5,994 nucleotides of DNA from Patescibacteria group bacterium (GTDB lineage Bacteria; Patescibacteriota; Saccharimonadia; Saccharimonadales; CAIOMD01). Shown one piece after another: positions 1 to 5,746 of the stretch (position 1 is its first letter; each line of letters opens with the position of its first letter). The position numbers and the translations under genes are program-made. Below the pieces are notes generated by a model. The model made no database searches. It was given only the letters and a program-made list of their open reading frames with translations, and was not told the DNA's origin. The stretch covers positions 1 to 5,994 of the forward strand of contig JALOQO010000038.1 of the NCBI GenBank assembly GCA_025453305.1, written 5' to 3'.

Positions 1-234
1 GAATATCTTTCCTTAAAGTATGGCGAAAATTGCAGAGCTTTACAGGGCGGTATTTATAGTGCTTTTAGGCCATATATAAAAACAGAAATAGATATTACCA
101 CGGCCAAGCAGAGATGTATTACTTACGATTGGCAATTAGCTAAAAGGCAAAGAACTTGGTTTAAACGAAACCAGGATATTAAGTGGTTTGAAAACATAGA
201 GTCGGCAAAAAAGTGGCTTATACAAAAAATTTAA
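1..234 (+). CDS. miaA: tRNA dimethylallyltransferase, C-terminal part (5' end outside window)
   Basis: MiaA transfers a dimethylallyl group from DMAPP to N6 of A37 in tRNAs that read codons starting with U. That modification stabilises codon-anticodon pairing. Reading frame 1 is open from the left edge and ends with TAA at 232-234, giving 77 residues. The diagnostic stretch is AKRQRTWFKRN (about residues 52-62 of the fragment), followed by an isoleucine and tryptophan. This matches the conserved MiaA C-terminal pattern in which a YAKRQ-TWFRRN block sits shortly before the end of the protein. The P-loop and most of the catalytic core lie upstream of the window. No SD-linked partner follows, so miaA probably ends its transcription unit here. 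The product call is confident from the motif. The fragment says nothing about the completeness of the full gene. Confidence 0.9.
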   Translation, partial: EYLSLKYGENCRALQGGIYSAFRPYIKTEIDITTAKQRCITYDWQLAKRQRTWFKRNQDIKWFENIESAKKWLIQKI

Positions 235-548
235 GAAAACAATTTTTATTGTGTGTAGATTATAAAACAACACAAAATCTGCTATATACATATTCATCAA
301 TATTTAGTTTAAAATATATCAATGTAATATTTTGGCTTACAAGCTGTTAATAAGATTTTGACATCAGCTTAATTTCTTTGTTTTGATTACTATATAGATT
401 AATAATTGTTATTCTTGGGGTGATTAAAAAAATATTAACTGTATCTATAATGTGATAATACTGTAGAACAATAAACAACAAACATTTTTATATAACGACC
501 GTCTTTGCTTTTTAGGCTTTTTTATATTAAAAGGCTATACTAGAGACT
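235..548. other. AT-rich intergenic region between miaA and the asnB-like gene
   Basis: This stretch of 314 bases is very AT-rich and holds no credible coding frame. A weak hairpin (ACAAT / ATTGT around a T4 loop) lies a few bases after the miaA stop. An inverted repeat, AAGCTG at 341-346 and CAGCTT at 365-370 with an 18-base loop, is followed by a T-rich run and could be a weak terminator. A perfect TTGACA is at 358-363, but the best hexamer at the right spacing (TTTGAT, 382-387) is poor. A TATAAT at 446-451 has no good -35. In sequence this AT-rich, such hexamers are expected by chance, so I call none of them a promoter. The only well-placed element is the -10 box just before the next gene, listed separately. 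Confidence 0.6.
536..541 (+). promoter_or_regulatory. -10 box (TATACT) for a leaderless asnB-like mRNA
   Basis: TATACT ends seven bases before the ATG at 549, so transcription would start at about 548-549, on or next to the start codon. There is no Shine-Dalgarno sequence in the gap and no good -35 at 16-18 bp spacing. This matches the spacing before the genes at 3253 and 4867. Confidence 0.55.
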
Positions 549-3206
549 ATGAGTGGAATTGTGGGCTATGTTGGCAAGGTTGTTGATGGAGAAATGTTGA
601 TTAATGTCATGAACAACTTGCAATCTCATCGGGGTCCCGATGGAGATGGTATATATTTGGGTGATAAAGTGGGGTTGGGTCATAAAAGACTGTCAATTAT
701 AGATAAAAAAACAGGTAAACAGCCATTATTTAATACTAATAAAACGATTGTAACCGTTTATAATGGCGAAATATATAATTATTTAGACTTAAAACAACAA
801 CTAACCGCTAAGGGTTATAAATTTATTACTAATTCAGATACCGAATTTATTATTTATAGTTATAGCGAGTGGGGAATTGAGGCTTTTGATAAATTTAACG
901 GAATGTTTGCTTTCGCACTATATGATTCTAATAAAAAAAGAACATATTTAGTCAGAGATCATTTTGGGATCAAACCTCTATACTACCTGAATATAGGCAC
1001 CGTAAATAATCCAATAATAATATTTGCATCAGAAATCAAAGCACTATTAGCCACTGGATATATTAAGCCAAAACCCAACGATAGAATAATTTACAGATAT
1101 CTTAAATATCGAATTCACGATGACGGTAATGAAACCTTTTTCGATAACATTTATAAACTGATGCCGGGCGAGGCTATGGAAATAGACCATAGCGGTGATT
1201 TTAATATATTTGAATATAGCACTCTAAAAAATAAGTTATATGAAAACAGCAAAATATCCACCGATTACAATAATGATCGAGTGCAAGAGTATCGTGAAAT
1301 GTTAAAGAAGTCGATTAGGGAACGATTAACGAGTGAAGTACCGGTAGGGACCTATCTTTCCGGTGGTCTAGAATCTTCTACAATTGTTCTACTGGCAAAC
1401 CATTTGCAAAAAGAAAAAGACCCTCTAGCTCAATCGCTAGGCAAAAAACAGAAAACCTTTTCTGCCATATATCCTAATTCTATAAATAACGAAACAAAAT
1501 ATATAGAATCCGTTTTAGATAAATGTGGCGATTTGATAGTATCTTTCAAGATAATGCCTACTGCTGATAGTTTTGTAGAAGATCTGACGGATTTTGTTAG
1601 AACGCAAGAAGAGCCAACGGTAAGCACTGGGCCGTATGAACAATATAAAGTTATGCAAACCGCCTCTAAGTATGTAAATGTATTGCTTGACAGCCGAGGC
1701 GCCGACGAAATAATGGGCGGTTATTACCATTATAATTTTGTTTATCTAAACCAATTAAAGAGCCAGGGCAAATGGTTAAAATTGACTATTGAAATGTTAA
1801 AATCGGCCGACATTTTCTGGCGTTTATTACATCATAGGTTAGGAGATTTGATTAAGTTTAAAAAGGTTGTACCGGTAAATTCTTTGCTAGATGAAAAGTT
1901 TTCCAGTAAGTATGAATCGGAAATCTTTAAACCTAAAAAAAATAATTTAAAACATCGCTTTATAGAAGACATTTTTTATAACAGTTTACCAGCATTGCTT
2001 CGCTACGATTATAAAAATACAATTCGCTTCTCGCTAGAGGGGCGAGCACCATTTTTAGACAAAACCCTGGTTGAGTATCTTTTTAGTTTAGACGATGAGT
2101 CTATTTTTAGGGGTAGTTGGAACAAGCGAATATTAAGAGATGCAACTACTGACATATTACCCGAAATTATTATTAAGCACCGTTACAAAATTGGTATAAC
2201 TAACACAGAATACGAATGGTTCAAAAGGTTAAAAACTCGTATTTATGGAATATTTATGTCTGAATCTTTTGTAAATAGAAAATATTTTAATCAGCAACAA
2301 GTTGTAAACGCTTTCGAAGGTTTTATAAGCGGTAAGAATACTGATACTATGCTGTTTTGGCGGATTCTTAATGTAGAACTATGGCTAAGAGAATTTATAG
2401 ATGAAAAGCCAGTAGAAACTATAGTTGATAATTCACCCAAGAAAGATACCCAACCAAACAAAGACAAAAAACTAGATTTAACTATTGGCGAAAAATCCTA
2501 TCGTCGTTATCCAATACAAACAGATTTTGTTAAGTCCGATAGCAGCCTAGATAATTTTGTAGCTAACTATGTTGAAGCCTTTTTTGAAACATTAAAAAAA
2601 TCATCATATAATCATAAATCATTAATTGGTAAGCCTTGGTATCTATTTATTAGCGAAAAAATTGTAGCAATTACGCAAGGTAGATCATATTTTATATGGG
2701 ATATAAAAACCGGTTTTTGGGCTAATACTTTAAGCAGATTTGTGGTAAAAACGCCCTACGGGATTGGGCTAGGTAGCCCGTACACTATGCAGTTAGCTAT
2801 ACAAGAGGTTGGTTTACCTAAAATTTTATTAGCCTCTAGTGCGGGTGCTATAGGAAAGTTATTTGGCAAAAAAGGAGTATTTTATAATATGGTAGGATCG
2901 GATGTTCGGGCTATAGATGGGCCAACTGAATACTCTGTTTATCCTAGTAATGTTTCTGCAAAATTGCCACCCAAGAATCCGAAAGATGTGGCTATAAGGT
3001 TGGATAAGATTATTAAATCAATACTACCAAAAGAACTAAAAAATTCATTTAAGGGCGTGGTGGTGATTGATGCAAATGACATCGGGCGCAATGTGCTGGG
3101 GCATAATACAGGTTTGCCCGAACAAGATTTAGAAGCTGTATTTTCTGATAATCCCTTAGGTCAATCAGGCGAAAGAACGCCACTTTGCATTGTGTTTCAG
3201 AAATAA
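549..3206 (+). CDS. Asparagine-synthetase-like protein fused to a CofE-like (F420-0:gamma-glutamyl ligase family) domain; catalytic residues altered
   Basis: The protein has 885 residues. Residues 1-220 are a class II glutamine amidotransferase fold: RGPDGDG (28-34), YNGEIYN (71-77), SDTE (96-99), RDHFGIKP (136-143). Residues 245-617 are an AsnB-type synthetase: SGGLESS (271-277), EEPT (354-357), SRGADE (382-387), EGRAPFLD (497-504). A Lys/Asp/Pro-rich linker (about 618-648) leads to a CofE-like domain (about 650-885) with ISEKIVAITQGRS (701-713), YGIGLGSPYTMQLA (737-750), AIDGP (788-792), VIDANDIG (839-846) and DNPLGQ (867-872). Family AsnB makes asparagine from aspartate, ATP and glutamine. 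Here the Cys2 nucleophile is Ser (codon AGT), the PP-loop SGGLDS is SGGLES, and the usual GEGADE is SRGADE. The start is fixed by the family N-terminus and the -10 box seven bases upstream. Typical AsnB is 550-630 residues, so the C-terminal domain is an addition. The domain assignments are firm. The substrate is unknown, and true glutamine-dependent asparagine synthesis is doubtful. Confidence 0.88.
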   Translation: MSGIVGYVGKVVDGEMLINVMNNLQSHRGPDGDGIYLGDKVGLGHKRLSIIDKKTGKQPLFNTNKTIVTVYNGEIYNYLDLKQQLTAKGYKFITNSDTEFIIYSYSEWGIEAFDKFNGMFAFALYDSNKKRTYLVRDHFGIKPLYYLNIGTVNNPIIIFASEIKALLATGYIKPKPNDRIIYRYLKYRIHDDGNETFFDNIYKLMPGEAMEIDHSGDFNIFEYSTLKNKLYENSKISTDYNNDRVQEYREMLKKSIRERLTSEVPVGTYLSGGLESSTIVLLANHLQKEKDPLAQSLGKKQKTFSAIYPNSINNETKYIESVLDKCGDLIVSFKIMPTADSFVEDLTDFVRTQEEPTVSTGPYEQYKVMQTASKYVNVLLDSRGADEIMGGYYHYNFVYLNQLKSQGKWLKLTIEMLKSADIFWRLLHHRLGDLIKFKKVVPVNSLLDEKFSSKYESEIFKPKKNNLKHRFIEDIFYNSLPALLRYDYKNTIRFSLEGRAPFLDKTLVEYLFSLDDESIFRGSWNKRILRDATTDILPEIIIKHRYKIGITNTEYEWFKRLKTRIYGIFMSESFVNRKYFNQQQVVNAFEGFISGKNTDTMLFWRILNVELWLREFIDEKPVETIVDNSPKKDTQPNKDKKLDLTIGEKSYRRYPIQTDFVKSDSSLDNFVANYVEAFFETLKKSSYNHKSLIGKPWYLFISEKIVAITQGRSYFIWDIKTGFWANTLSRFVVKTPYGIGLGSPYTMQLAIQEVGLPKILLASSAGAIGKLFGKKGVFYNMVGSDVRAIDGPTEYSVYPSNVSAKLPPKNPKDVAIRLDKIIKSILPKELKNSFKGVVVIDANDIGRNVLGHNTGLPEQDLEAVFSDNPLGQSGERTPLCIVFQK

Positions 3207-3237
3207 ATACAAAACTATATATTATTAGTTCAACAAT

Positions 3238-3246
3238 TGATACAAT
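3238..3246 (+). promoter_or_regulatory. Extended -10 (TGaTACAAT) for the regulator/MBL operon
   Basis: TACAAT (3241-3246) is preceded by a TGn extension and ends six bases before the ATG at 3253. Transcription would then start at about the A of the ATG. No Shine-Dalgarno sequence is present, so the regulator mRNA is predicted to be leaderless. No clear terminator separates it from the gene ending at 3206, so read-through is also possible. Confidence 0.5.
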
Positions 3247-3252
3247 AACAAT

Positions 3253-3912
3253 ATGATAGATCAACTTTTTGGATCAAAGACAAGGGTTAAGCTTTTGGGA
3301 TTATTTTATCAGAATCCTAACCGATCTTTCTATGTCAGAGAAATTACCAGAAAAATAGATGAACAAATAAATTCTGTTAGACGGGAACTAGCAAACTTAT
3401 TGAGTATTGGAATAATTAGTTCGGATACATCTAACAATAAATTGTATTACGAAGTGAACCAAGATTTTGAGCATTATGATTCGCTCGCTAGTATGTTTGG
3501 CGGGAAACCCCGTAAAAAATTGTCAAAAAAACAGCTCAAAGAAGTTAGTCCAGAAGAAACATCTGAAACATCACCCGATGTGGTAGCTATAGAATCTACT
3601 CAGGCTGTACCAGAAGATGAATATATTCAGGGAATACTTAAATCAGGTAATGTTAGAACATTGGTTTATACAGGGCAATTCACTAGAGATAATATGGCAG
3701 GAGTAGATATTGTTGTTATTGGCGATATAAATTTACCAAATCTAGAGCATGCTATATCGGCATTAGAAAAAGCAGAAAAGAAAGACATCTTATATAGTGT
3801 ATTAACGCCAGGAGACTATCTATACAGAAGGCAAATAAATGATAGATTTATTTCTAATCTAATGCTTGCTAAAAAAATAGTTCACCTAGATAAAGATAAT
3901 TTATTAAGTTAA
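3253..3912 (+). CDS. Winged-helix transcriptional regulator with a degenerate nucleotidyltransferase-like C-terminal domain
   Basis: The protein has 219 residues. Residues 1-78 form a winged helix-turn-helix. FGSKTRVKLL begins helix 1, RSFYVREITRKI (24-35) leads into the recognition region INSVRRELANL (39-49), and the wing ends at LYYEVN (64-69). This arrangement is common in small CPR regulators and implies DNA binding. A charged, Ser/Thr- and Glu-rich linker (about 85-122) follows. Residues 128-215 resemble the minimal nucleotidyltransferase fold: a glycine (G141) before GVDIVVIGD (150-158), then alternating helices and strands. The usual paired acidic residues are reduced to D152, with Val at 154, so catalysis is unlikely and a sensing or dimerisation role is more probable. 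It lies 22 bp upstream of the MBL-fold gene, which has its own SD, so the two are probably co-transcribed. The regulator call is confident. The target, ligand and the nucleotidyltransferase assignment are inferred. Confidence 0.8.
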   Translation: MIDQLFGSKTRVKLLGLFYQNPNRSFYVREITRKIDEQINSVRRELANLLSIGIISSDTSNNKLYYEVNQDFEHYDSLASMFGGKPRKKLSKKQLKEVSPEETSETSPDVVAIESTQAVPEDEYIQGILKSGNVRTLVYTGQFTRDNMAGVDIVVIGDINLPNLEHAISALEKAEKKDILYSVLTPGDYLYRRQINDRFISNLMLAKKIVHLDKDNLLS

Positions 3913-3923
3913 AGGTTTTGTAT

Positions 3924-3929
3924 AAGGAG
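3924..3929 (+). promoter_or_regulatory. Shine-Dalgarno sequence (AAGGAG) of the MBL-fold gene
   Basis: AAGGAG lies five bases before the ATG at 3935. It sits inside the 22-bp gap after the regulator stop codon. It fixes the start, supports co-transcription, and contrasts with the SD-less first genes nearby. Confidence 0.85.
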
Positions 3930-3934
3930 TTATT

Positions 3935-4555
3935 ATGGAACTACGATATTATGGTGCAAATTGTATAAAAATTACTACCAAAAAGGCGAGCTTGGTTGTA
4001 GATGATACTTTGGCTAAGCTTGGAAAAAAATCAATCCTTACAGAAAAAGATATTAGCATAGTTACCAATAAAGATACATCGGTAACTGACAAAGTACTAT
4101 TCAAAATTGATAAGCCTGGTGAGTACGAGATTAGCGAAATTACAATCACCGGTGTTTCTACTAAGTTACATTATGATCCAGAAAAGCCATCGACAATGTA
4201 TTCTATACATACCAATGGTATCAATACTGTTGTTTTGGGTCATACCGTATCGGACCTTACGGAACAACAATTAGAAGCGCTTGGTATAGTAGATGTTTTG
4301 GTAGTACCTGTTGGCGACGGTGGTTATACGCTAGACGCAATCGAAGCTTTAAAGGTGATTAAAAATATAGAGCCTAAAATCGTAATCCCAGTACATTATC
4401 AAAGCAAGGGTACTAATTATGAAGTACCGCAATCGCCGATTGATGAATTTCTAAAAAGTTATGGCTCTAGTGATGTTGTTCCGGAAGATGCACTAAAGCT
4501 CAAAGACGCTTTCTTGCCCGATAAAACTAGATTAGTACTGCTAAATGAACTTTAG
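3935..4555 (+). CDS. Metallo-beta-lactamase-fold protein (UlaG-like / PF13483-type) lacking the HxHxDH metal site
   Basis: The protein has 206 residues and no signal peptide or membrane segment, so it should be cytoplasmic. The N-terminus MELRYYGANCIKI matches the 'ITYLGHSCFKI' opening of Lactamase_B_3-type proteins. VDVLVVPVGDGGYTLDAIEAL (119-139) and IVIPVHY (149-155) match the family's later 'DVLLVPVGG-YT-A' and 'IPMHY' blocks, and KPGEYEI (60-66) is also typical. At the place of the metal-binding THxHxDH motif the protein reads TNKDTSV (44-50), so all four ligands of that motif are replaced. The usual 'LGD' aspartate is LGH (101-103). His154 remains. The protein is therefore probably not a classical zinc hydrolase and may be a binding or structural paralogue. 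It follows the winged-helix regulator by 22 bp with a strong SD, so the two probably act together. The fold is confident and the function unknown. Confidence 0.85.
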   Translation: MELRYYGANCIKITTKKASLVVDDTLAKLGKKSILTEKDISIVTNKDTSVTDKVLFKIDKPGEYEISEITITGVSTKLHYDPEKPSTMYSIHTNGINTVVLGHTVSDLTEQQLEALGIVDVLVVPVGDGGYTLDAIEALKVIKNIEPKIVIPVHYQSKGTNYEVPQSPIDEFLKSYGSSDVVPEDALKLKDAFLPDKTRLVLLNEL

Positions 4556-4560
4556 ATATT

Positions 4561-4594
4561 AAAAAAAGCCCCTTTTTTAGAGGAGCCCTTTTTT
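4561..4594. terminator. Probable bidirectional terminator between the MBL-fold gene and rpmB
   Basis: An A6 run (4562-4567) can pair with a T6 run (4589-4594), with an inner stem of GC and CC (4568-4572) against GG and GC (4582-4586). The inner stem has one C-A mismatch, and there is a CC bulge at 4587-4588. Each strand therefore carries an A-tract, a hairpin and a T-tract. It starts five bases after the MBL stop. On the minus strand it overlaps the last codons of rpmB. The stem is imperfect, so the call is moderate, but the convergent layout favours it. Confidence 0.5.
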
Positions 4595-4765
4595 CTTTAG
4601 TGTTCTTATGGCTTGGGTGCTGACCTTGAGTTTGACCTTTTTACCGTTTACCACTACGGTTTTTGTCTGTAGGTTAGGTTTCCATGTTTTCTTTGTTCTT
4701 CTCAGAGAAAAACTAACATTGTTACCGTATTGCTTACCCTTACCGGTAATGTCGCATACTTGCAT
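4577..4765 (-). CDS. rpmB: 50S ribosomal protein L28
   Basis: The product has 62 residues, the normal length for L28, a basic protein of the large ribosomal subunit. It opens MQVCDITGKGKQYGNNVS, which matches the family's C-x-TGK then GNxVS signature. SLRRTKKTWKPNLQ (residues 20-33) follows and matches the TKR-W-PNLQ block. VNGKKVKLKVS and IRTLKKKG complete the family pattern. The protein is strongly Lys/Arg-rich. Only one cysteine is present, so it is not a zinc-ribbon form. The start is supported by GAAGG (4774-4778 on the plus strand) eight bases before the ATG. A promoter with a 17-bp spacer lies further upstream, giving a leader of about 29 bases. It is a single-gene unit, convergent with the MBL-fold gene and divergent from the M50 protease gene. 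The plus-strand frame over it (4608-4790) is a shadow. Confidence 0.95.
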   Translation of the reverse strand: MQVCDITGKGKQYGNNVSFSLRRTKKTWKPNLQTKTVVVNGKKVKLKVSTQAIRTLKKKGLL

Positions 4766-4787
4766 AATTAATACCTTCTTTATAAAC

Positions 4788-4830
4788 TAGTCAATTAACT
4801 ATTTTACGGGTTTTTGGCCTAATAGTCAAT
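4788..4830. repeat. Direct repeat TAGTCAAT flanking the rpmB promoter
   Basis: TAGTCAAT occurs at 4788-4795 and again at 4823-4830, 35 bases apart in the same orientation. The distal copy contains the rpmB -35 box (TTGACT on the minus strand). The proximal copy covers the predicted rpmB transcription start. The spacing is a little over three helical turns. It could be an operator pair, or a relic of a duplicated -35 box, or chance in AT-rich DNA. Confidence 0.35.
4801..4829 (-). promoter_or_regulatory. rpmB promoter (TTGACT - 17 bp - TAAAAT)
   Basis: On the minus strand, TTGACT (plus 4824-4829) and TAAAAT (plus 4801-4806) are separated by exactly 17 bases. This places the start of transcription near 4794, about 29 bases before the rpmB ATG, with the GAAGG ribosome binding site inside the leader. 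It is the best -35/-10 pair in the window, as expected for a highly expressed ribosomal protein gene. Confidence 0.75.
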
Positions 4831-4852
4831 CTGTTTTATAAAAATACTTTGA

Positions 4853-4858
4853 TATACT
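4853..4858 (+). promoter_or_regulatory. -10 box (TATACT) for a leaderless M50 protease mRNA
   Basis: TATACT ends eight bases before the ATG at 4867, placing the predicted start of transcription at about 4865. There is no SD and no good -35. The element lies about 25 bases from the rpmB -35 box, so the two promoters are back to back. Confidence 0.5.
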
Positions 4859-4866
4859 AGTTATAT

Positions 4867-5496
4867 ATGGAAATAGGCATAAGTAATTTTACGATAGTTA
4901 TTATAACTATAGCGGTAATAATTGTTGCAGTAGTACTACACGAGTTAATGCATGGTTTGGTTGCAAAATACCTTGGTGATGATACTGCCGAAAATGAAGG
5001 TCGGTTAACCCTTAATCCGATTGCTCATATTGACCCTATATATACATTGGCTCTGCCGGTGGTGTTAGCTGTTTTGGGCTTACCTATATTTGGAGCCGCC
5101 AAGCCAGTTCCGGTTCAGGGACATAAACTTAAAGGTCAGGAATTTGGTATGGCGTTAGTTGCTATAATGGGGCCACTTACAAATTTAGCTTTAGCGTTTA
5201 TGGGTGGTCTGGTACTTGCGGTAACTCAAATAGACAGTAATTTATGGCAAGCTTGGTGGTTGTATTTTGTAAGTATTAATGTGGGCTTCTTTTTATTTAA
5301 TATGTTGCCAATACCCCCCCTAGACGGCTCTAGGGTGCTATACGCATTCGCCCCCGAACCCTTGCAAAAAATTATGGAACAACTAGAGAATTTTGGGATT
5401 TTTATAGTTTTCGGCTTGGTGCTATTAGGGGTTGGTAGTTTTATAGGCGGTGCCTACAGCGCTATTGTTAATTTTATTTTAGGTTTAAGTTTCTAG
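4867..5496 (+). CDS. Site-2 protease family (peptidase M50) integral membrane metalloprotease
   Basis: The protein has 209 residues and is very hydrophobic. The first membrane segment (about 8-30) contains HELMH (25-29), the zinc-binding HExxH motif with its catalytic glutamate. GRLTLNPIAHIDPI (45-58) is the conserved loop of the family. A second segment covers about 60-78. GPLTN (102-106) starts the third segment (about 95-118). NMLPIPPLDGSR (145-156) carries the NxxPxxxLDG motif, whose aspartate is the third zinc ligand, inside the segment from about 131 to 160. A last segment lies at about 174-195. All catalytic motifs are intact, so it is probably active in cutting substrates within the membrane. 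No PDZ domain is present, so it is the short type and not RseP-like. The substrate is not evident. The start follows a -10 box by eight bases with no SD. Confidence 0.92.
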   Translation: MEIGISNFTIVIITIAVIIVAVVLHELMHGLVAKYLGDDTAENEGRLTLNPIAHIDPIYTLALPVVLAVLGLPIFGAAKPVPVQGHKLKGQEFGMALVAIMGPLTNLALAFMGGLVLAVTQIDSNLWQAWWLYFVSINVGFFLFNMLPIPPLDGSRVLYAFAPEPLQKIMEQLENFGIFIVFGLVLLGVGSFIGGAYSAIVNFILGLSF

Positions 5497-5517
5497 ATTA
5501 AATAAGCTTATAAGTAG

Positions 5518-5523
5518 TATAAT
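5518..5523 (+). promoter_or_regulatory. -10 box (TATAAT) of the 6S-like RNA
   Basis: A consensus TATAAT ends seven bases before the first base of the closing stem of the downstream RNA, so the predicted start of transcription (about 5530) matches the structural 5' end. No strong -35 is visible at the expected distance. Confidence 0.6.
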
Positions 5524-5529
5524 AAAACT

Positions 5530-5660
5530 ATCCCGTCGCCAAGCATTGATTTCTGAATGATAATTTTTGCGGGAGCTTTATATCCTCTGGGCCCGTGGGC
5601 CCGGTATGCGAGCACCCACTTGGTTTCCAGCAGGAATCCAAACGGACGGCGGGATTTTTT
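5530..5660 (+). ncRNA. Compact structured small RNA, 6S RNA-like (ssrS candidate)
   Basis: The 5' end TCCCGTCG (5531-5538) pairs with CGGCGGGA (5647-5654), with one G-U pair, and is followed directly by six T (5655-5660). The closing stem could therefore also serve in termination. Inside are a G/C-rich apical hairpin (5587-5593 with 5598-5604, loop CGTG) and a hairpin at 5620-5641 with one T-T mismatch and an AGCA loop, just before the closing stem. This order (long closing stem, large bulge, apical stem, small 3' hairpin after a CACC-like sequence, then a GG-CGGCGG closing strand) resembles 6S RNA, which binds the RNA polymerase holoenzyme. At about 125-130 bases it is shorter than the usual 180-200. 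The SRP apical motif is absent. It is clearly a structured RNA gene. The 6S identity is only a resemblance. Confidence 0.5.
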
Positions 5661-5731
5661 GTTTGTATAATACTTAAGCGATAATTGAGCTTTACTATCC
5701 AGACAACTAAGCCTAATAATCTGATAATTGA

Positions 5732-5740
5732 TGCTATAAT
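5732..5740 (+). promoter_or_regulatory. Extended -10 (TGcTATAAT) of the right-edge structured RNA
   Basis: A consensus TATAAT (5735-5740) is preceded by TGn, an extended -10 that can work without a -35. Transcription would start at about 5747, a dozen bases before the GC-rich structured sequence. A further TATAAT at 5666-5671, just after the upstream RNA's T-tract, may be a second promoter but lacks support. Confidence 0.6.
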
Positions 5741-5746
5741 GTAAAT

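Noticed and set aside
358..387. Promoter with perfect TTGACA in the miaA/asnB-like gap
   Set aside because: The paired -10 (TTTGAT) is poor and no gene or structured RNA follows directly.
1430..1730. Two minus-strand frames inside the asnB-like gene
   Set aside because: Both are shadows of a well-conserved coding region and show no SD or family signal. The same applies to the minus-strand frames at 3049-3264 and 3949-4149.
4608..4790. Plus-strand open frame of 60 residues
   Set aside because: It is exactly antisense to rpmB, which has a strong family match, promoter and SD.
1..5496. Recoded TGA (code 25, as in Gracilibacteria)
   Set aside because: None of the six genes uses TGA as stop, but the long frames also contain no in-frame TGA where Gly would be expected, so the standard code explains them.
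5531..5654. SRP RNA (4.5S)
   Set aside because: The conserved GGTCAGG-CCGGAAGG-AGCAGCC apical domain is absent and the fold is branched, not one long hairpin.
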